Notes under the pieces: model-generated
Seen by the model: only the letters and a program-made list of their open reading frames with translations
Database searches by the model: none
What the model was told of the DNA's origin: nothing
Made by a program: the position numbers and the translations under genes
In this document: piece after piece, positions 43,185-51,544 of the stretch
How the letters are laid out: each line of letters starts with the position of its first letter
How positions within the stretch are numbered: position 1 is the stretch's first letter
Source of the DNA: Bacillota bacterium
GTDB taxonomy: Bacteria > Bacillota > Clostridia > Lachnospirales > Lachnospiraceae
Reading direction: 5' to 3'
Assembly (NCBI GenBank): GCA_023460575.1
Contig: JAEWPQ010000306.1
Location: forward strand, 1 to 64,000
DNA: 64,000 bases

Positions 43185-45416
43185 ATGGATAGTACATACG
43201 ACCTCATGGAGGTCCTAAATCATATAGACCCATCAGAGCTTGATTACCAGGACTGGATTAATGTCGGCATGGCTCTGCAGCATGAAGGGTATTCCGTTGA
43301 TGTGTGGGACCGATGGAGCATGAACGACCAGCGGTATCACGCGGGGGAATGTGAAAAGAAATGGCGGGGCTTCCACGGGGCCGGTACTCCGGTGACAGGT
43401 GGAACCATTGTCCAGTATGCCAGGGATCAGGGGTGGACCCCACCTTATGATCCCGGTACTGCCCTTGACTGGAACGATACCGTTTCAGCGGAAGGAATTA
43501 TTGTTGATAAAAACTGGGTTGAAGAAAGAGAAGTTACGGAACCCAGGCAGTGGGATCCAGCCGGGGAACTTATAAAATATTTGGAAACCTTGTTTGAAGC
43601 TGGGGAGAATGTCGGTTATGTGGTAAAGAGCTGGAAGAAGGATGAGAAATTCCTTCCTGCAGATAAAGGTTCTTTCGGTAGGACTGCGGGGCAGCTCATT
43701 GAACTCCTTTCCCAATGTAAGGGTGATATTGGCAGCGTACTTGGCGATTACGATCCAGAGGGCGGAGCGTGGATCCGCTTTAACCCTCTGGACGGAAAAG
43801 GTGTGAAGAATGAGAATGTCTCTGATTTTAAGTATGCATTGGTGGAATCAGACTCCATGGAGATTGAGAAGCAGCACGCTATTATCCGGGAACTGGAATT
43901 ACCGGTTGCCTGTCTGGTGCATAGTGGCGGAAAGAGTCTCCATGCCATTGTAAGGGTTGACGCTGCAGATTACAGCGAATACCGGAAACGGGTGGATTAT
44001 CTATATGATATCTGCAAAAAGAACGGACTTGCCATTGATCAGCAGAACCGCAACCCCTCCAGACTCTCCAGAATGCCCGGCATTATGCGAGGCGGTCAGA
44101 AGCAGTTTATTGTTGATACCAACATCGGAAAAGAGAGTTGGGCAGAGTGGAAGGAATGGATTGAATCAATCAATGATGATCTTCCGGATCCGGAAAGCCT
44201 GGACGATGTATGGAACAATCTTCCGGAGCTGGCGCCGACCCTGATTGATGGAATGCTCCGTCAGGGGCATAAGATGCTGATTGCAGGACCATCAAAAGCA
44301 GGAAAATCCTTTCTTCAGATAGAAATGTGTATCGCCATAGCTGAGGGGAGAAAGTGGCTTAACTGGGATTGCACGCAGGGAAAGATCATGTATGTGAATC
44401 TGGAACTTGACCGCGCCAGCTGTCTCCATCGTTTCAAGGATGTGTATCAAGCGCTTGGGTGGCAACCAAACAATCTTAAAAACATAGATATCTGGAACCT
44501 AAGAGGGAAGTCCCGTCCCATGGATAAGCTGGCGCCCATGCTGATCCGCAGGGCGGCGAAAAAGAATTACATAGCCATTGTCATTGACCCAATCTACAAG
44601 GTCATTACCGGAGACGAAAACAGCGCAGATCAGATGTCTAATTTCTGTAATCAGTTTGACAAGGTGTGTACGGAGCTGGGCGTGGCAGTGATTTACTGCC
44701 ACCATCACAGCAAGGGAAGCCAGGGCGGAAAGAAGTCCATGGATCGCGCCAGCGGATCGGGAGTATTTGCCAGGGATCCGGATGCACTTATTGATTTAAT
44801 AGAACTTGAAACAACCGAGGAGTTAATGAAACAGCAGGAAAATAAAGCGGTGTGTGATGCCTGCAAGCAGCATCTTGATGCACACTTTAAGTGGGAAGAT
44901 GATCTCTCTCTGGACGATTTATGCAGTAGCTTCCAGATGCTTAATTACTGCAAAGAGAAGCTGGACAAGTGGCAGATGATAGCCCTGGAGCGTAATATCG
45001 AGGCTGCCAAAGCAAAAGTAAAGGCAATGACGGCATGGAGAATTGAAGGAACCTTACGTGAGTTTTCGAAATTCCAACCGCAAAATCTCTGGTTTAATTA
45101 TCCCATTCATGTAGTGGATCAGTCTGGAGTACTGGGAGATATTCAGCCAGAATCAGAGCAGGCACCCTGGCAAAGAGGCAGCGCTAAGAATAAAAAGAAT
45201 GCCAAAAGCCGAAAAGCGGACCGAAAAACAGCTCTGGAAGAAGCAATCGAGGGCAGCAATTTTGGAGAGAAACCAACTGTAAATGATGTAGCGGAGTACC
45301 TTGGTGTGTCGGATAGAACTATCCGTGACCGGGTAAAAGAGCATGGTGGTTACATAATTGAAGATGGTTTTATACTGAAAAATGATGATAACAAAGGTAC
45401 GGGAGAGCCTGAATGA
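43185..45416 (+). CDS. phage primase/helicase fusion (PriCT_2, prim-pol-like, RepA/AAA_25) with C-terminal HTH
   Basis: 743 residues. N-terminal PriCT_2-like domain 1-85 (DYQDWINVGMALQHEGYSVDVW). Middle 130-330 has the acidic and basic residues of a primase-polymerase (ALVESDSMEIEKQH, HSGGKSLHAIVRVDA). Helicase near 355-560: Walker A AGPSKAGKSFLQ, VIDPIYKV, HHHSKGSQGGK. The final 55 residues carry a helix-turn-helix (VNDVAEYLGVSDRTIRDRVKEHG) that could bind the repeat array just downstream. Likely primes and unwinds at the phage origin. Confidence 0.85.
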   Translation: MDSTYDLMEVLNHIDPSELDYQDWINVGMALQHEGYSVDVWDRWSMNDQRYHAGECEKKWRGFHGAGTPVTGGTIVQYARDQGWTPPYDPGTALDWNDTVSAEGIIVDKNWVEEREVTEPRQWDPAGELIKYLETLFEAGENVGYVVKSWKKDEKFLPADKGSFGRTAGQLIELLSQCKGDIGSVLGDYDPEGGAWIRFNPLDGKGVKNENVSDFKYALVESDSMEIEKQHAIIRELELPVACLVHSGGKSLHAIVRVDAADYSEYRKRVDYLYDICKKNGLAIDQQNRNPSRLSRMPGIMRGGQKQFIVDTNIGKESWAEWKEWIESINDDLPDPESLDDVWNNLPELAPTLIDGMLRQGHKMLIAGPSKAGKSFLQIEMCIAIAEGRKWLNWDCTQGKIMYVNLELDRASCLHRFKDVYQALGWQPNNLKNIDIWNLRGKSRPMDKLAPMLIRRAAKKNYIAIVIDPIYKVITGDENSADQMSNFCNQFDKVCTELGVAVIYCHHHSKGSQGGKKSMDRASGSGVFARDPDALIDLIELETTEELMKQQENKAVCDACKQHLDAHFKWEDDLSLDDLCSSFQMLNYCKEKLDKWQMIALERNIEAAKAKVKAMTAWRIEGTLREFSKFQPQNLWFNYPIHVVDQSGVLGDIQPESEQAPWQRGSAKNKKNAKSRKADRKTALEEAIEGSNFGEKPTVNDVAEYLGVSDRTIRDRVKEHGGYIIEDGFILKNDDNKGTGEPE

Positions 45417-45423
45417 CAAGGAA

Positions 45424-45563
45424 TCCCCGTCAGGCAGTAAATTACGGGGAACACTTGAAAACAGTCCTCCCCGTAAGAACGGTATAAGTGCGGGGAAGTC
45501 TTAAAATCAGGAATCCCCGGAGTGCGGGGAAGACTCTATATTATAATATAACATTTTCCCCCG
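45424..45563. repeat. alternating TCCCCG/CGGGGA array, candidate phage replication origin
   Basis: TCCCCG at 45424, 45468, 45514 and CGGGGA at 45445, 45491, 45525 (first base), in strictly alternating orientation; a seventh variant TCCCCCG at 45557. The 15-mers at 45487 and 45521 (AGTGCGGGGAAGnCT) differ at one base. A very A/T-rich segment 45536-45556 adjoins and could melt. The array starts 8 bases after the primase-helicase stop, the usual place for an iteron origin. Confidence 0.65.
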
Positions 45564-45572
45564 TTACACGTG

Positions 45573-45636
45573 GTCATGGGGTAGGAAAGGACGGGTCTAA
45601 GTTGACACCCGTCCCCTCCCTTCCCCTTCCCATGAC
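45573..45636. other. large GC-rich hairpin next to the repeat array
   Basis: Outer arms GTCATGGG / CCCATGAC (45573-45580 / 45629-45636), inner arms GACGGGT / ACCCGTC (45590-45596 / 45607-45613), a purine-pyrimidine middle with imperfect pairing and a 10-nt loop. No T run follows, so an initiation or priming structure is as likely as a terminator. Confidence 0.5.
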
Positions 45637-45705
45637 AGGGCGGATTTCAAAACAACAAAAAAATAAGATTATGATAAAAAATTAACAAAGAGGGGTCGTG
45701 ATGTA

Positions 45706-45927
45706 GTGACGTTTTACAAATGGTTATCAAAAAGATATGGCAAAGAAAATAATCAATTTCAAAAGTTAGTATTACTTTTTGAAAGCAATGCTGATTCTCC
45801 CAAGAGAGCAAAGAAGAAAAAAACTGTCAGAAGATACCTAAAAAAGAAGAACGCTGATTCACGGCTAGTGGGAGCATTTAACGCGGCTCATAAAAAATAT
45901 GAGAGCGAGGTACTTCATGGTGACTGA
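45706..45927 (+). CDS. YozE/SAM-like small protein
   Basis: 73 residues. TFYKWLSKRYGKENNQFQKL and VRRYLKKKNAD fit the YozE_SAM_like fold, a sterile-alpha-motif-like helix bundle of unknown role common in Firmicute phages. GTG start, AGAGGGG about 10 bases upstream. Confidence 0.65.
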   Translation: MTFYKWLSKRYGKENNQFQKLVLLFESNADSPKRAKKKKTVRRYLKKKNADSRLVGAFNAAHKKYESEVLHGD

Positions 45928-46315
45928 ATTTTTTATACCAATGAAAAAGGTCCCCACCGTGACGCACCAGGAGAAGCAGGTTCATGTGGTGAATGGAAAA
46001 CCGATCTTTTATGAGCCAGAAGAATTAAAGGCAGCCAGGGCGAAGCTGTTGGCTCACTTAGGGCAGCATGTGCCAGAAGAGAGGTATATTGGTCCAGTGA
46101 GGTTGATAACAAAGTGGTGCTTCCCCGTCCTGGGAAAACACCAGAATGGAGAATATAAGACCAGCAAGCCAGATACGGATAATCTGGTAAAGCTTCTTAA
46201 GGACGTAATGACGGAGCTGCACTTTTGGAAAGATGATGCGCAGGTGGCGTCAGAGATAACTGAAAAGTTCTGGTCAGATCTTCCTGGTATTTATGTGAAG
46301 GTGGAAAGCCTATGA
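45917..46315 (+). CDS. rusA: RusA-family Holliday junction resolvase
   Basis: 132 residues. The RusA core is clear: KPDTDNLVKLLKDVMTELHFWKDDAQV, with catalytic Asp residues in PDTDN and DD. Cleaves Holliday junctions before packaging. ATG at 45917 overlaps the YozE-like gene by 11 bases; GCGAGG lies upstream. Confidence 0.9.
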   Translation: MVTEFFIPMKKVPTVTHQEKQVHVVNGKPIFYEPEELKAARAKLLAHLGQHVPEERYIGPVRLITKWCFPVLGKHQNGEYKTSKPDTDNLVKLLKDVMTELHFWKDDAQVASEITEKFWSDLPGIYVKVESL

Positions 46316-46530
46316 CAGATCAGGATGTACAGAAAGGTTTTGAAGAGGTTTATAACAAGTTCTGGCTCAATTACCGTGGAAAGGTTCTTCCAAAACATTC
46401 TGACGAATGGGAGCGGATGAATACATGGGCAGTAGTGCTTATGAAGAAGTATCCCTTCATGGAGCAGGTAGTCGCTGAAATGATAGCAGAGTTTGGGCAG
46501 AGAATGCGGAGGGCTGAAGATGGCAAATAA
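46312..46530 (+). CDS. phage protein, unknown (72 aa)
   Basis: Starts within the RusA stop (ATGA). Helical, Trp/Met/Lys-rich (NTWAVVLMKKYPFMEQVVAEM). No family recognised. Confidence 0.65.
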   Translation: MTDQDVQKGFEEVYNKFWLNYRGKVLPKHSDEWERMNTWAVVLMKKYPFMEQVVAEMIAEFGQRMRRAEDGK

Positions 46531-46708
46531 GAAGAAAAACAGTACTCCACCTGAACAGGAAATACATATCTGCTATATCTGCGGCAGGGAGATCCACGGG
46601 GATCATGTGTACATAAAAACCAGAAGACGGAGTGAGCTGCACATACATTTTGAGTGTGTGCCGGGAGGAGATAAGGAAAAATGGAGGAGATTAAACGATC
46701 AGGCTTAA
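46520..46708 (+). CDS. small Cys/His protein, zinc-ribbon candidate
   Basis: 62 residues. CYICGREIHGDHVYI ... LHIHFEC gives C-x2-C-x(n)-H-x-H-x2-C, a likely single zinc knuckle. ATG at 46520 overlaps the previous gene; GGAGGG upstream. Confidence 0.6.
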   Translation: MANKKKNSTPPEQEIHICYICGREIHGDHVYIKTRRRSELHIHFECVPGGDKEKWRRLNDQA

Positions 46709-48684
46709 CACTACAACAAGCTAAGTTATTTGCTGATGCCGCCATGGCGGATGTGAAAAACGGTTTTGTCAGTACGGGGTACTACTTGAAAGCCATAAGA
46801 GATGAAAGGCTATGGAAAGAACAGGGCTATACCAGTTTTGATGCTTTCCTGAATGTGAATTATGAAAAAGACAAATCATGGGCTTCCCGGTGCGTATCCT
46901 TGTATGAGAAGTTCGGGGTGGAAATATCTCCGGGAGAGTTGCCTAAACTTAATCCGGAATTTATGGATTACAATGTCAGCCAGTTGATAGAAATGATATC
47001 TCTTCCAGAGAAAAAACGGGACTTAATAACACCAGAAACGTCTGTCCGGGCTATCCGAGAGATGAAGCCGAAGCGTGAGAAAAAAGTTGAGACTGTCGCA
47101 ACTTCTGAGCCAGAGGAAGAACAGGACCGGGAGCCAGAAGAAACTCAGGATCGGACCGCTTATGTAAAAGAGCAGTATAGATTGCAAGAATCTTTCTTAA
47201 ATCCCTTTGCAGTCTGGTTGATAAAGAATCACAAAGCATGGTTTATGGAAGATCACATGAATCGTGTAATAAAGGTTGATAAATCAGAGGGGCAGTTAAA
47301 GTCATATCTTGGGGCATACCCAGACGGAAGCAGTTCTTATGGATTTCCAGTAGATAGTGAGACCTATTACGCCAAACTGTACGATAACAGGATTGTGATA
47401 TCGCATTTTACAGACAGAGGGGCCGTTGTAGTAGACGGAACTGCGGAATGGTTTTATCTGGCAGCAAGCATTCAGGTTCAGTGGAATGTAGTGGCGCTGG
47501 AGGAAGCTCAAGAGAAACGAGGGGCGAAAGAAAATCATGGTACCTGCGAATTTAATTCTGATCCTACCAGTTGCCCTCATCGAAATGAGTATAGCTGCAC
47601 AATCTCATTTGAGAACAGAACATTACCGGGAAACGGGAGTAATTGCGGATCATCTTGCTGTTGGTCTTGTAAGTTCCATGGAGCGTGTAAGCTGGAGTGT
47701 AATGCTTCTGCTGGTCGTGATGGATCAATTCCAGAATATGATGCTGCGTGGTCTGTGAGAGAGTGGACTAAGATTCCACATGGAGATTTAAAAAGGGTAT
47801 TAGAGGTTTGTCGCAAGAACTCCACCAATGCAGAGCGGGCCAAGGCTGTACAGGAGAAAATATCTCCTTATGGAGCTTATGGCTATCATTCCGGATTGTA
47901 CGATTTTCAATTTCGCAGTTTTGCTGGAGGAATCGATTTCAGGATTGGTAAAGTTGAGATTCATTTGAAGTACGGCCGGTTTGTACAGGAGCTTATGAAC
48001 CTGAATCCGGATTTTGAAGAACCTGCGAGCAAAGAGCCTGAAACCGTACCAGAACAGGAGGAAAGCGTACCGGATTCTACTGAAAACATAATTGATGGGG
48101 AATATATGGAAGTCACCCCAGAGCCGATGAGTCCTTTTGCTTACTGCTTAGAGGATATTAGAGAGGAAACAAATTTCTTGAAAGAGCAATTAAAGCTGTT
48201 AGGTGATGAGGACAGCAGCCTTAAATTCGCACGGAAACTCAGAATGCAGTATGATGCCATTCTTCTGGTTAAGAGAGAATTTGAAAACTATCTGAATCGG
48301 CAAAATAATGATCCTGAATATTCAGAACAGCCAGAGCTTCCCATCCTGAAGAACAATGAACAGCGTGCAGCTTTCATAGATGCCTATGAGACATGGTCGT
48401 TATGGATTGAAACCAAAGAAACCGGGGAACGGTACTACCGTTATGATTTGTCGGAAAAGGTTGCCATTGTGGTAAAGGTAAACTGGAAACATTCCTGGGC
48501 CAGTTATAAGGAATCCAAGGACTATGAATACGGCGCTCAACAGTATTACCTTGTGGGAGTGAAGTCAGAGTGGCACAACGGTAAGAATGCTTATGTAGAA
48601 GATGAATCCAGGACATTTTATGAGTGTGGTACAAACCGATCCGCTCTGGTGGAATACTTAAAAGATTTTCAGAAGAGTAAATGA
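46681..48684 (+). CDS. large phage protein with Cys-rich insert, unknown
   Basis: 667 residues, by far the longest gene of the middle region. Residues 1-120 are helical and resemble DUF3102-like/ParB-type phage proteins (KAIRDERLWKEQGYTSFDAFLNVNYEKDKSWASRC). Residues about 280-345 hold nine or ten Cys and two His in 60 residues (SCPHRNEYSC, CGSSCCWSCKFHGACKLEC), a metal-binding insert. Two similar-looking all-beta segments frame acidic linkers (near 190-260 and 575-660: WFMEDHMNRVIKV / WLWIETKETGERYYRY). Overlaps the previous gene by 28 bases. Function unknown. Confidence 0.7.
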   Translation: MEEIKRSGLTLQQAKLFADAAMADVKNGFVSTGYYLKAIRDERLWKEQGYTSFDAFLNVNYEKDKSWASRCVSLYEKFGVEISPGELPKLNPEFMDYNVSQLIEMISLPEKKRDLITPETSVRAIREMKPKREKKVETVATSEPEEEQDREPEETQDRTAYVKEQYRLQESFLNPFAVWLIKNHKAWFMEDHMNRVIKVDKSEGQLKSYLGAYPDGSSSYGFPVDSETYYAKLYDNRIVISHFTDRGAVVVDGTAEWFYLAASIQVQWNVVALEEAQEKRGAKENHGTCEFNSDPTSCPHRNEYSCTISFENRTLPGNGSNCGSSCCWSCKFHGACKLECNASAGRDGSIPEYDAAWSVREWTKIPHGDLKRVLEVCRKNSTNAERAKAVQEKISPYGAYGYHSGLYDFQFRSFAGGIDFRIGKVEIHLKYGRFVQELMNLNPDFEEPASKEPETVPEQEESVPDSTENIIDGEYMEVTPEPMSPFAYCLEDIREETNFLKEQLKLLGDEDSSLKFARKLRMQYDAILLVKREFENYLNRQNNDPEYSEQPELPILKNNEQRAAFIDAYETWSLWIETKETGERYYRYDLSEKVAIVVKVNWKHSWASYKESKDYEYGAQQYYLVGVKSEWHNGKNAYVEDESRTFYECGTNRSALVEYLKDFQKSK

Positions 48685-48702
48685 TCTCTGTAAAAAGGGA
48701 GG

Positions 48703-48733
48703 AGCCGGTAAGATTGGGGGAATCCTACCGGCT
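48703..48733. other. hairpin in the 170-base gap after the large protein
   Basis: 13-bp stem with one mismatch (48703-48715 / 48721-48733), GGGGG loop, no T run. It could be an RNA-processing or stability element. The rest of 48685-48853 is A/T-rich without a visible gene. Confidence 0.35.
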
Positions 48734-48853
48734 GAAGTATGAAAAAAAGTATTTATATAAAAGGTTGTTTGCCTCTTTACAAGTATTAATATACCGGAGG
48801 ATTGTGACGGGAGTTTGATGGATCTGTGAAGAGATTGTGAAAGGAGAAAAATC

Positions 48854-49069
48854 ATGTGGAAGATAAGAATTATTTATAGCGATAAGAGTAAATTGACGAT
48901 AACCGGGAAACACAGGGATATCCCGCTGGAGTTGGCACGGCACTATTACAACCAGTACGTAGCCGGAAAACTAAACAAAGCTACATATCAGCAGTATCCT
49001 AAGAAAGATCATGAAGAAATGGATTTGATGAAGAAGATCGAAGAGTGGGAAGCTTGCAAGGAGGATTAA
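48854..49069 (+). CDS. phage protein, unknown (71 aa)
   Basis: AAAGGAG precedes the ATG. Short alpha/beta, charged C-terminus. Followed after 1 base by the DUF551 gene. Confidence 0.6.
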   Translation: MWKIRIIYSDKSKLTITGKHRDIPLELARHYYNQYVAGKLNKATYQQYPKKDHEEMDLMKKIEEWEACKED

Positions 49070-49070
49070 G

Positions 49071-49433
49071 ATGGCGGAACAGAATGAAATGTTAAAGATC
49101 GTCACTCCCATGATGGAGCATGTATGTGATCACCTGTGTCGGTTCCCTGGGGAGATCGAGCGCAAGGAAGATCTGGAAGAGGTGTGCGCCGGTTGCCAGA
49201 TGGACAAGTATACAAATGATATTCTGAATACATATAATCGTCAGGGAGAATGGATTCCGGTGGCAGAGAGGCTTCCGGAAATTGGAGAGCGAGTGTTGAT
49301 CACAACCCGTGAAGGTGAAGTTGATGTGGATTTCCTTGAAACTTCTGGAGAATGGTTCTGGGGAATTGAAGGCTATTCAGTAATTGCTTGGATGCCTCTT
49401 CCTGAGAAATACAGCCCGAATTTGAATGAGTAA
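49071..49433 (+). CDS. DUF551 phage protein with N-terminal Cys cluster
   Basis: 120 residues. C-terminal 60 residues are DUF551: WIPVAERLPEIGERVLITTREGEVD ending in WMPLPEKY. The N-terminal half adds C-x3-C and C-x2-C pairs (HVCDHLC, VCAGC). DUF551 proteins are frequent in phage middle regions; role unknown. Confidence 0.8.
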   Translation: MAEQNEMLKIVTPMMEHVCDHLCRFPGEIERKEDLEEVCAGCQMDKYTNDILNTYNRQGEWIPVAERLPEIGERVLITTREGEVDVDFLETSGEWFWGIEGYSVIAWMPLPEKYSPNLNE

Positions 49434-49454
49434 AAGAGGGAGGTGATAGCCATT

Positions 49455-49526
49455 TTGCCAGTAAACAAAATCTATAACATGGGTAACCAGCGAGTTTTGG
49501 ATTATATGCTGGCGCACACGGAATGA
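49455..49526 (+). CDS. possible micro-protein (23 aa)
   Basis: TTG start 9 bases after a strong GGGAGGTG site; the reading frame stops after 23 codons (PVNKIYNMGNQRVLDYMLAH). Only the ribosome binding site and spacing support it. Confidence 0.3.
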   Translation: MPVNKIYNMGNQRVLDYMLAHTE

Positions 49527-49556
49527 TCCGCAAAATTAGTATTTGGAGGAGTAACG

Positions 49557-49733
49557 ATGAACTGTATTAGCTGTAGATTTTATGATATGAATGATCAAAT
49601 TAATGCTTTTGGAACATGTGAACCCATAGGGGAAGATTTTCATTGCACTCATGAATGTAGTTTGCCAGAAGATGAGATACGGGAAACAGAGACACTTACC
49701 GGGTTAAAGCAGACGGATAGGAGAACCTATTAG
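49557..49733 (+). CDS. small Cys-rich phage protein
   Basis: 58 residues. Five Cys (CISC, GTC, HCTHEC) suggest one or two metal sites. GGAGGAG lies 5 bases before the ATG. Confidence 0.6.
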   Translation: MNCISCRFYDMNDQINAFGTCEPIGEDFHCTHECSLPEDEIRETETLTGLKQTDRRTY

Positions 49734-49761
49734 GATTAATTGAAATTAGGAGATGACGACG

Positions 49762-50049
49762 ATGGACAAATTTAAAAAGGATATTATTGATGAGTTTTGG
49801 AAATGGGTAACAGAACATCAAGACAATGAGACAGTTGTGGATCACGATGGGGAAGGTAATTTATGTATTTGGATTGATTTTAGTGATTTAGAGGATTTTG
49901 CAGAAAGGTATATAACTGATGTAGAGGATTCATTACAGACAGCTCTTTTTAATGGTCATGTGTGTGTTGAAGTAAATGATTTCCTGGGCGGACATGGGTT
50001 TACTATGGATAATGTCTGGGAGCATAGACCTAGCTGCTTAGTGGATTAA
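49762..50049 (+). CDS. acidic phage protein, unknown
   Basis: 95 residues, rich in Asp, Glu and Trp (WIDFSDLEDFAERYITDVEDS). Start 49762 is 9 bases after AGGAG; the in-frame ATG at 49753 overlaps that site. Acidic small proteins of this type sometimes mimic DNA, which is only a guess here. Confidence 0.6.
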   Translation: MDKFKKDIIDEFWKWVTEHQDNETVVDHDGEGNLCIWIDFSDLEDFAERYITDVEDSLQTALFNGHVCVEVNDFLGGHGFTMDNVWEHRPSCLVD

Positions 50050-50076
50050 ACTGGAATTTTTATGAGGAGGGATACA

Positions 50077-50283
50077 TTGAGAAAATCATCAAAAGACTGC
50101 AGAGCAGACAGAGCCAGCGTAAACAGTTGCATACAGGCTGAGGCGGATGAAGCTATAAAGGCACCGCCGGTTAAAAGTTTCAGCGCCACGAATCCTGCTT
50201 ATACATATACAAGTTTGTGTCCGGATCCGAAACGTAGGAAGCCGCCAAGGCGAAAAGGGGAGGAAGTAGATGGAAAAGCTTAA
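50077..50283 (+). CDS. uncertain small phage gene
   Basis: 68 residues from a TTG placed 6 bases after AGGAGGG. Composition is Ala/Pro/Lys-rich and disordered; no family. An ATT in another frame at the same site gives a 21-residue basic peptide, so the true product is unclear. Confidence 0.35.
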   Translation: MRKSSKDCRADRASVNSCIQAEADEAIKAPPVKSFSATNPAYTYTSLCPDPKRRKPPRRKGEEVDGKA

Positions 50284-50389
50284 ATTCAGTAATATCCAGA
50301 AGAAATGCATGTATTGTGGGAAAACGTATCCTTCCAATTGGGGGGGGCGTACTGTACCTGCAGGGATCACGGGAGATTGTTTGCGGTAG
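50270..50389 (+). CDS. tiny zinc-ribbon-like protein with an 8-G homopolymer
   Basis: 39 residues; GGAAGTAG-type site upstream. CMYCGKTY is one zinc half-site. A run of 8 G (50340-50347) lies at codons 24-26; one base fewer or more would change the C-terminus and extend the frame to about 50400-50425. The second Cys pair expected for a ribbon is missing in the frame as read. Confidence 0.4.
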   Translation: MEKLKFSNIQKKCMYCGKTYPSNWGGRTVPAGITGDCLR

Positions 50390-50425
50390 GAAGTTTGTAT
50401 CAGCCGAAGGAGGGAGATAAGTGAA

Positions 50426-50722
50426 ATGGCAACTAAAAAGCTATATACGGTTTATGATAACGGGGATCCGATCGGAGATTATAGTTCTCTGGAAGCGTCA
50501 GCACTGTTGAACCTGCCGTGTGCTACTATTACCTCTTACGCCAGTTCCGGAGCTAAGGCGCTTGGGCGATACACATTTGAGGTTGCGGGCGCGATCACAT
50601 CTGATCCCCTAGCGATAGAGTGGGACAGGGTGAGAAAAGAAATCTTAAAGGCAGGAGGTATGGATCATGAAGAAAGTCATGAGCCCAGCAGAGCAGCTGG
50701 CAGGATTCCTGAATTTTGTTGA
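50426..50722 (+). CDS. phage protein, unknown (98 aa)
   Basis: VYDNGDPIGDYSSLEASALLNLPCATITSYASSG resembles a small excisionase/MerR-like or DNA-binding wing, but the match is weak. GGAGGG lies 9 bases upstream. The last 56 bases overlap the next gene. Confidence 0.6.
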   Translation: MATKKLYTVYDNGDPIGDYSSLEASALLNLPCATITSYASSGAKALGRYTFEVAGAITSDPLAIEWDRVRKEILKAGGMDHEESHEPSRAAGRIPEFC

Positions 50723-51041
50723 TCAGTGTACTACAGAGTACCGACTTGCCTGTGATACGGTGAGCGAAGAGGACAAGCGTCTGCAGGATCTGCTTCATGG
50801 GATAGAATTCTCCGAAAACAGATCAAAGGCAGATAAGGAATTGACAAAGCTTCGCAGGAGCCGTAAGGTGCGCAGAGAGAATAAAGATGCTGTAAAGCGA
50901 TATCAGCTGATCGTGGAGTTCTTCAATGATCAGAATAATAAAGCAACGCTTAACAAGATGCGTCAGCTCCTGGGACGACAGCGGAAGGAAGAAGAGTTTC
51001 TAAATGGCAAGCGGGTCTACAAACCCAGGGTGAACAGTTGA
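50667..51041 (+). CDS. helical phage protein, unknown (124 aa)
   Basis: Highly charged, helical (ELTKLRRSRKVRRENKDAVKRY). AGGAGG lies 8 bases before the ATG. It is placed directly before the late regulator and has the look of a DNA-associated or regulatory helper. Confidence 0.65.
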   Translation: MKKVMSPAEQLAGFLNFVDQCTTEYRLACDTVSEEDKRLQDLLHGIEFSENRSKADKELTKLRRSRKVRRENKDAVKRYQLIVEFFNDQNNKATLNKMRQLLGRQRKEEEFLNGKRVYKPRVNS

Positions 51042-51051
51042 CAGCAGGGAG

Positions 51052-51543
51052 GTGACAAAAATAGATAAAAACATTTTGATTGAGTATTCTGACGCATTGG
51101 CCAGAGTGAAACTTTTAAGGGAGCAGCTACAAAAGAAAGAAGATCACCTGGATAGGCTGCGTGAACACGGATATGTGGTGGCTGATACGGTAACGAAGGG
51201 AAAGCGAGGTAAGAAACCCCTGGGTACGGCTGTTATTATTGGGTATCCGGTACCAGAGTCTCAGAGAGCTGCCAGGGCATACGAAAGGAGTTACGCCATT
51301 CTGATGGACGAGGAGCAAATGCTTCTGGAATTAATTAACCAGGTGGAGGAATACATAGCTGGAATTGACAAAGTGGAGATCAGGAACATCATGACCCTTT
51401 ATTATGTGGAAAATATGAACTGGGTACAGGTGGCTCATAAAATGAATGATATGTACAAGGATCAGATCTCCAAGGGGAAGATAAGGTGTTATACGGATAG
51501 TAGTTGCAGGTGCAAACATGATTATTATTTGGAAAAAAATTGA
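51052..51543 (+). CDS. DUF1492/RinA-like late transcription regulator
   Basis: About 160 residues. EIRNIMTLYYVENMNWVQVAHKMNDMY ... CYTDSSC is the sigma-70-region-4-like HTH of DUF1492/ArpU/RinA proteins, which activate phage late genes. The start is uncertain: GTG at 51052 lies inside the GGGAGGTG site, while the first TTG is at 51076; an ATA sits at good spacing (51061). Direct repeats of TTTCACGG and a candidate promoter follow the stop. Confidence 0.75.
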   Translation: MTKIDKNILIEYSDALARVKLLREQLQKKEDHLDRLREHGYVVADTVTKGKRGKKPLGTAVIIGYPVPESQRAARAYERSYAILMDEEQMLLELINQVEEYIAGIDKVEIRNIMTLYYVENMNWVQVAHKMNDMYKDQISKGKIRCYTDSSCRCKHDYYLEKN

Positions 51544-51544
51544 T

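Noticed and set aside
45419..45640. CRISPR array
   Set aside because: The repeats are 6-15 bases, alternate in orientation and have irregular spacing; no cas genes. No CRISPR array was seen in the window.
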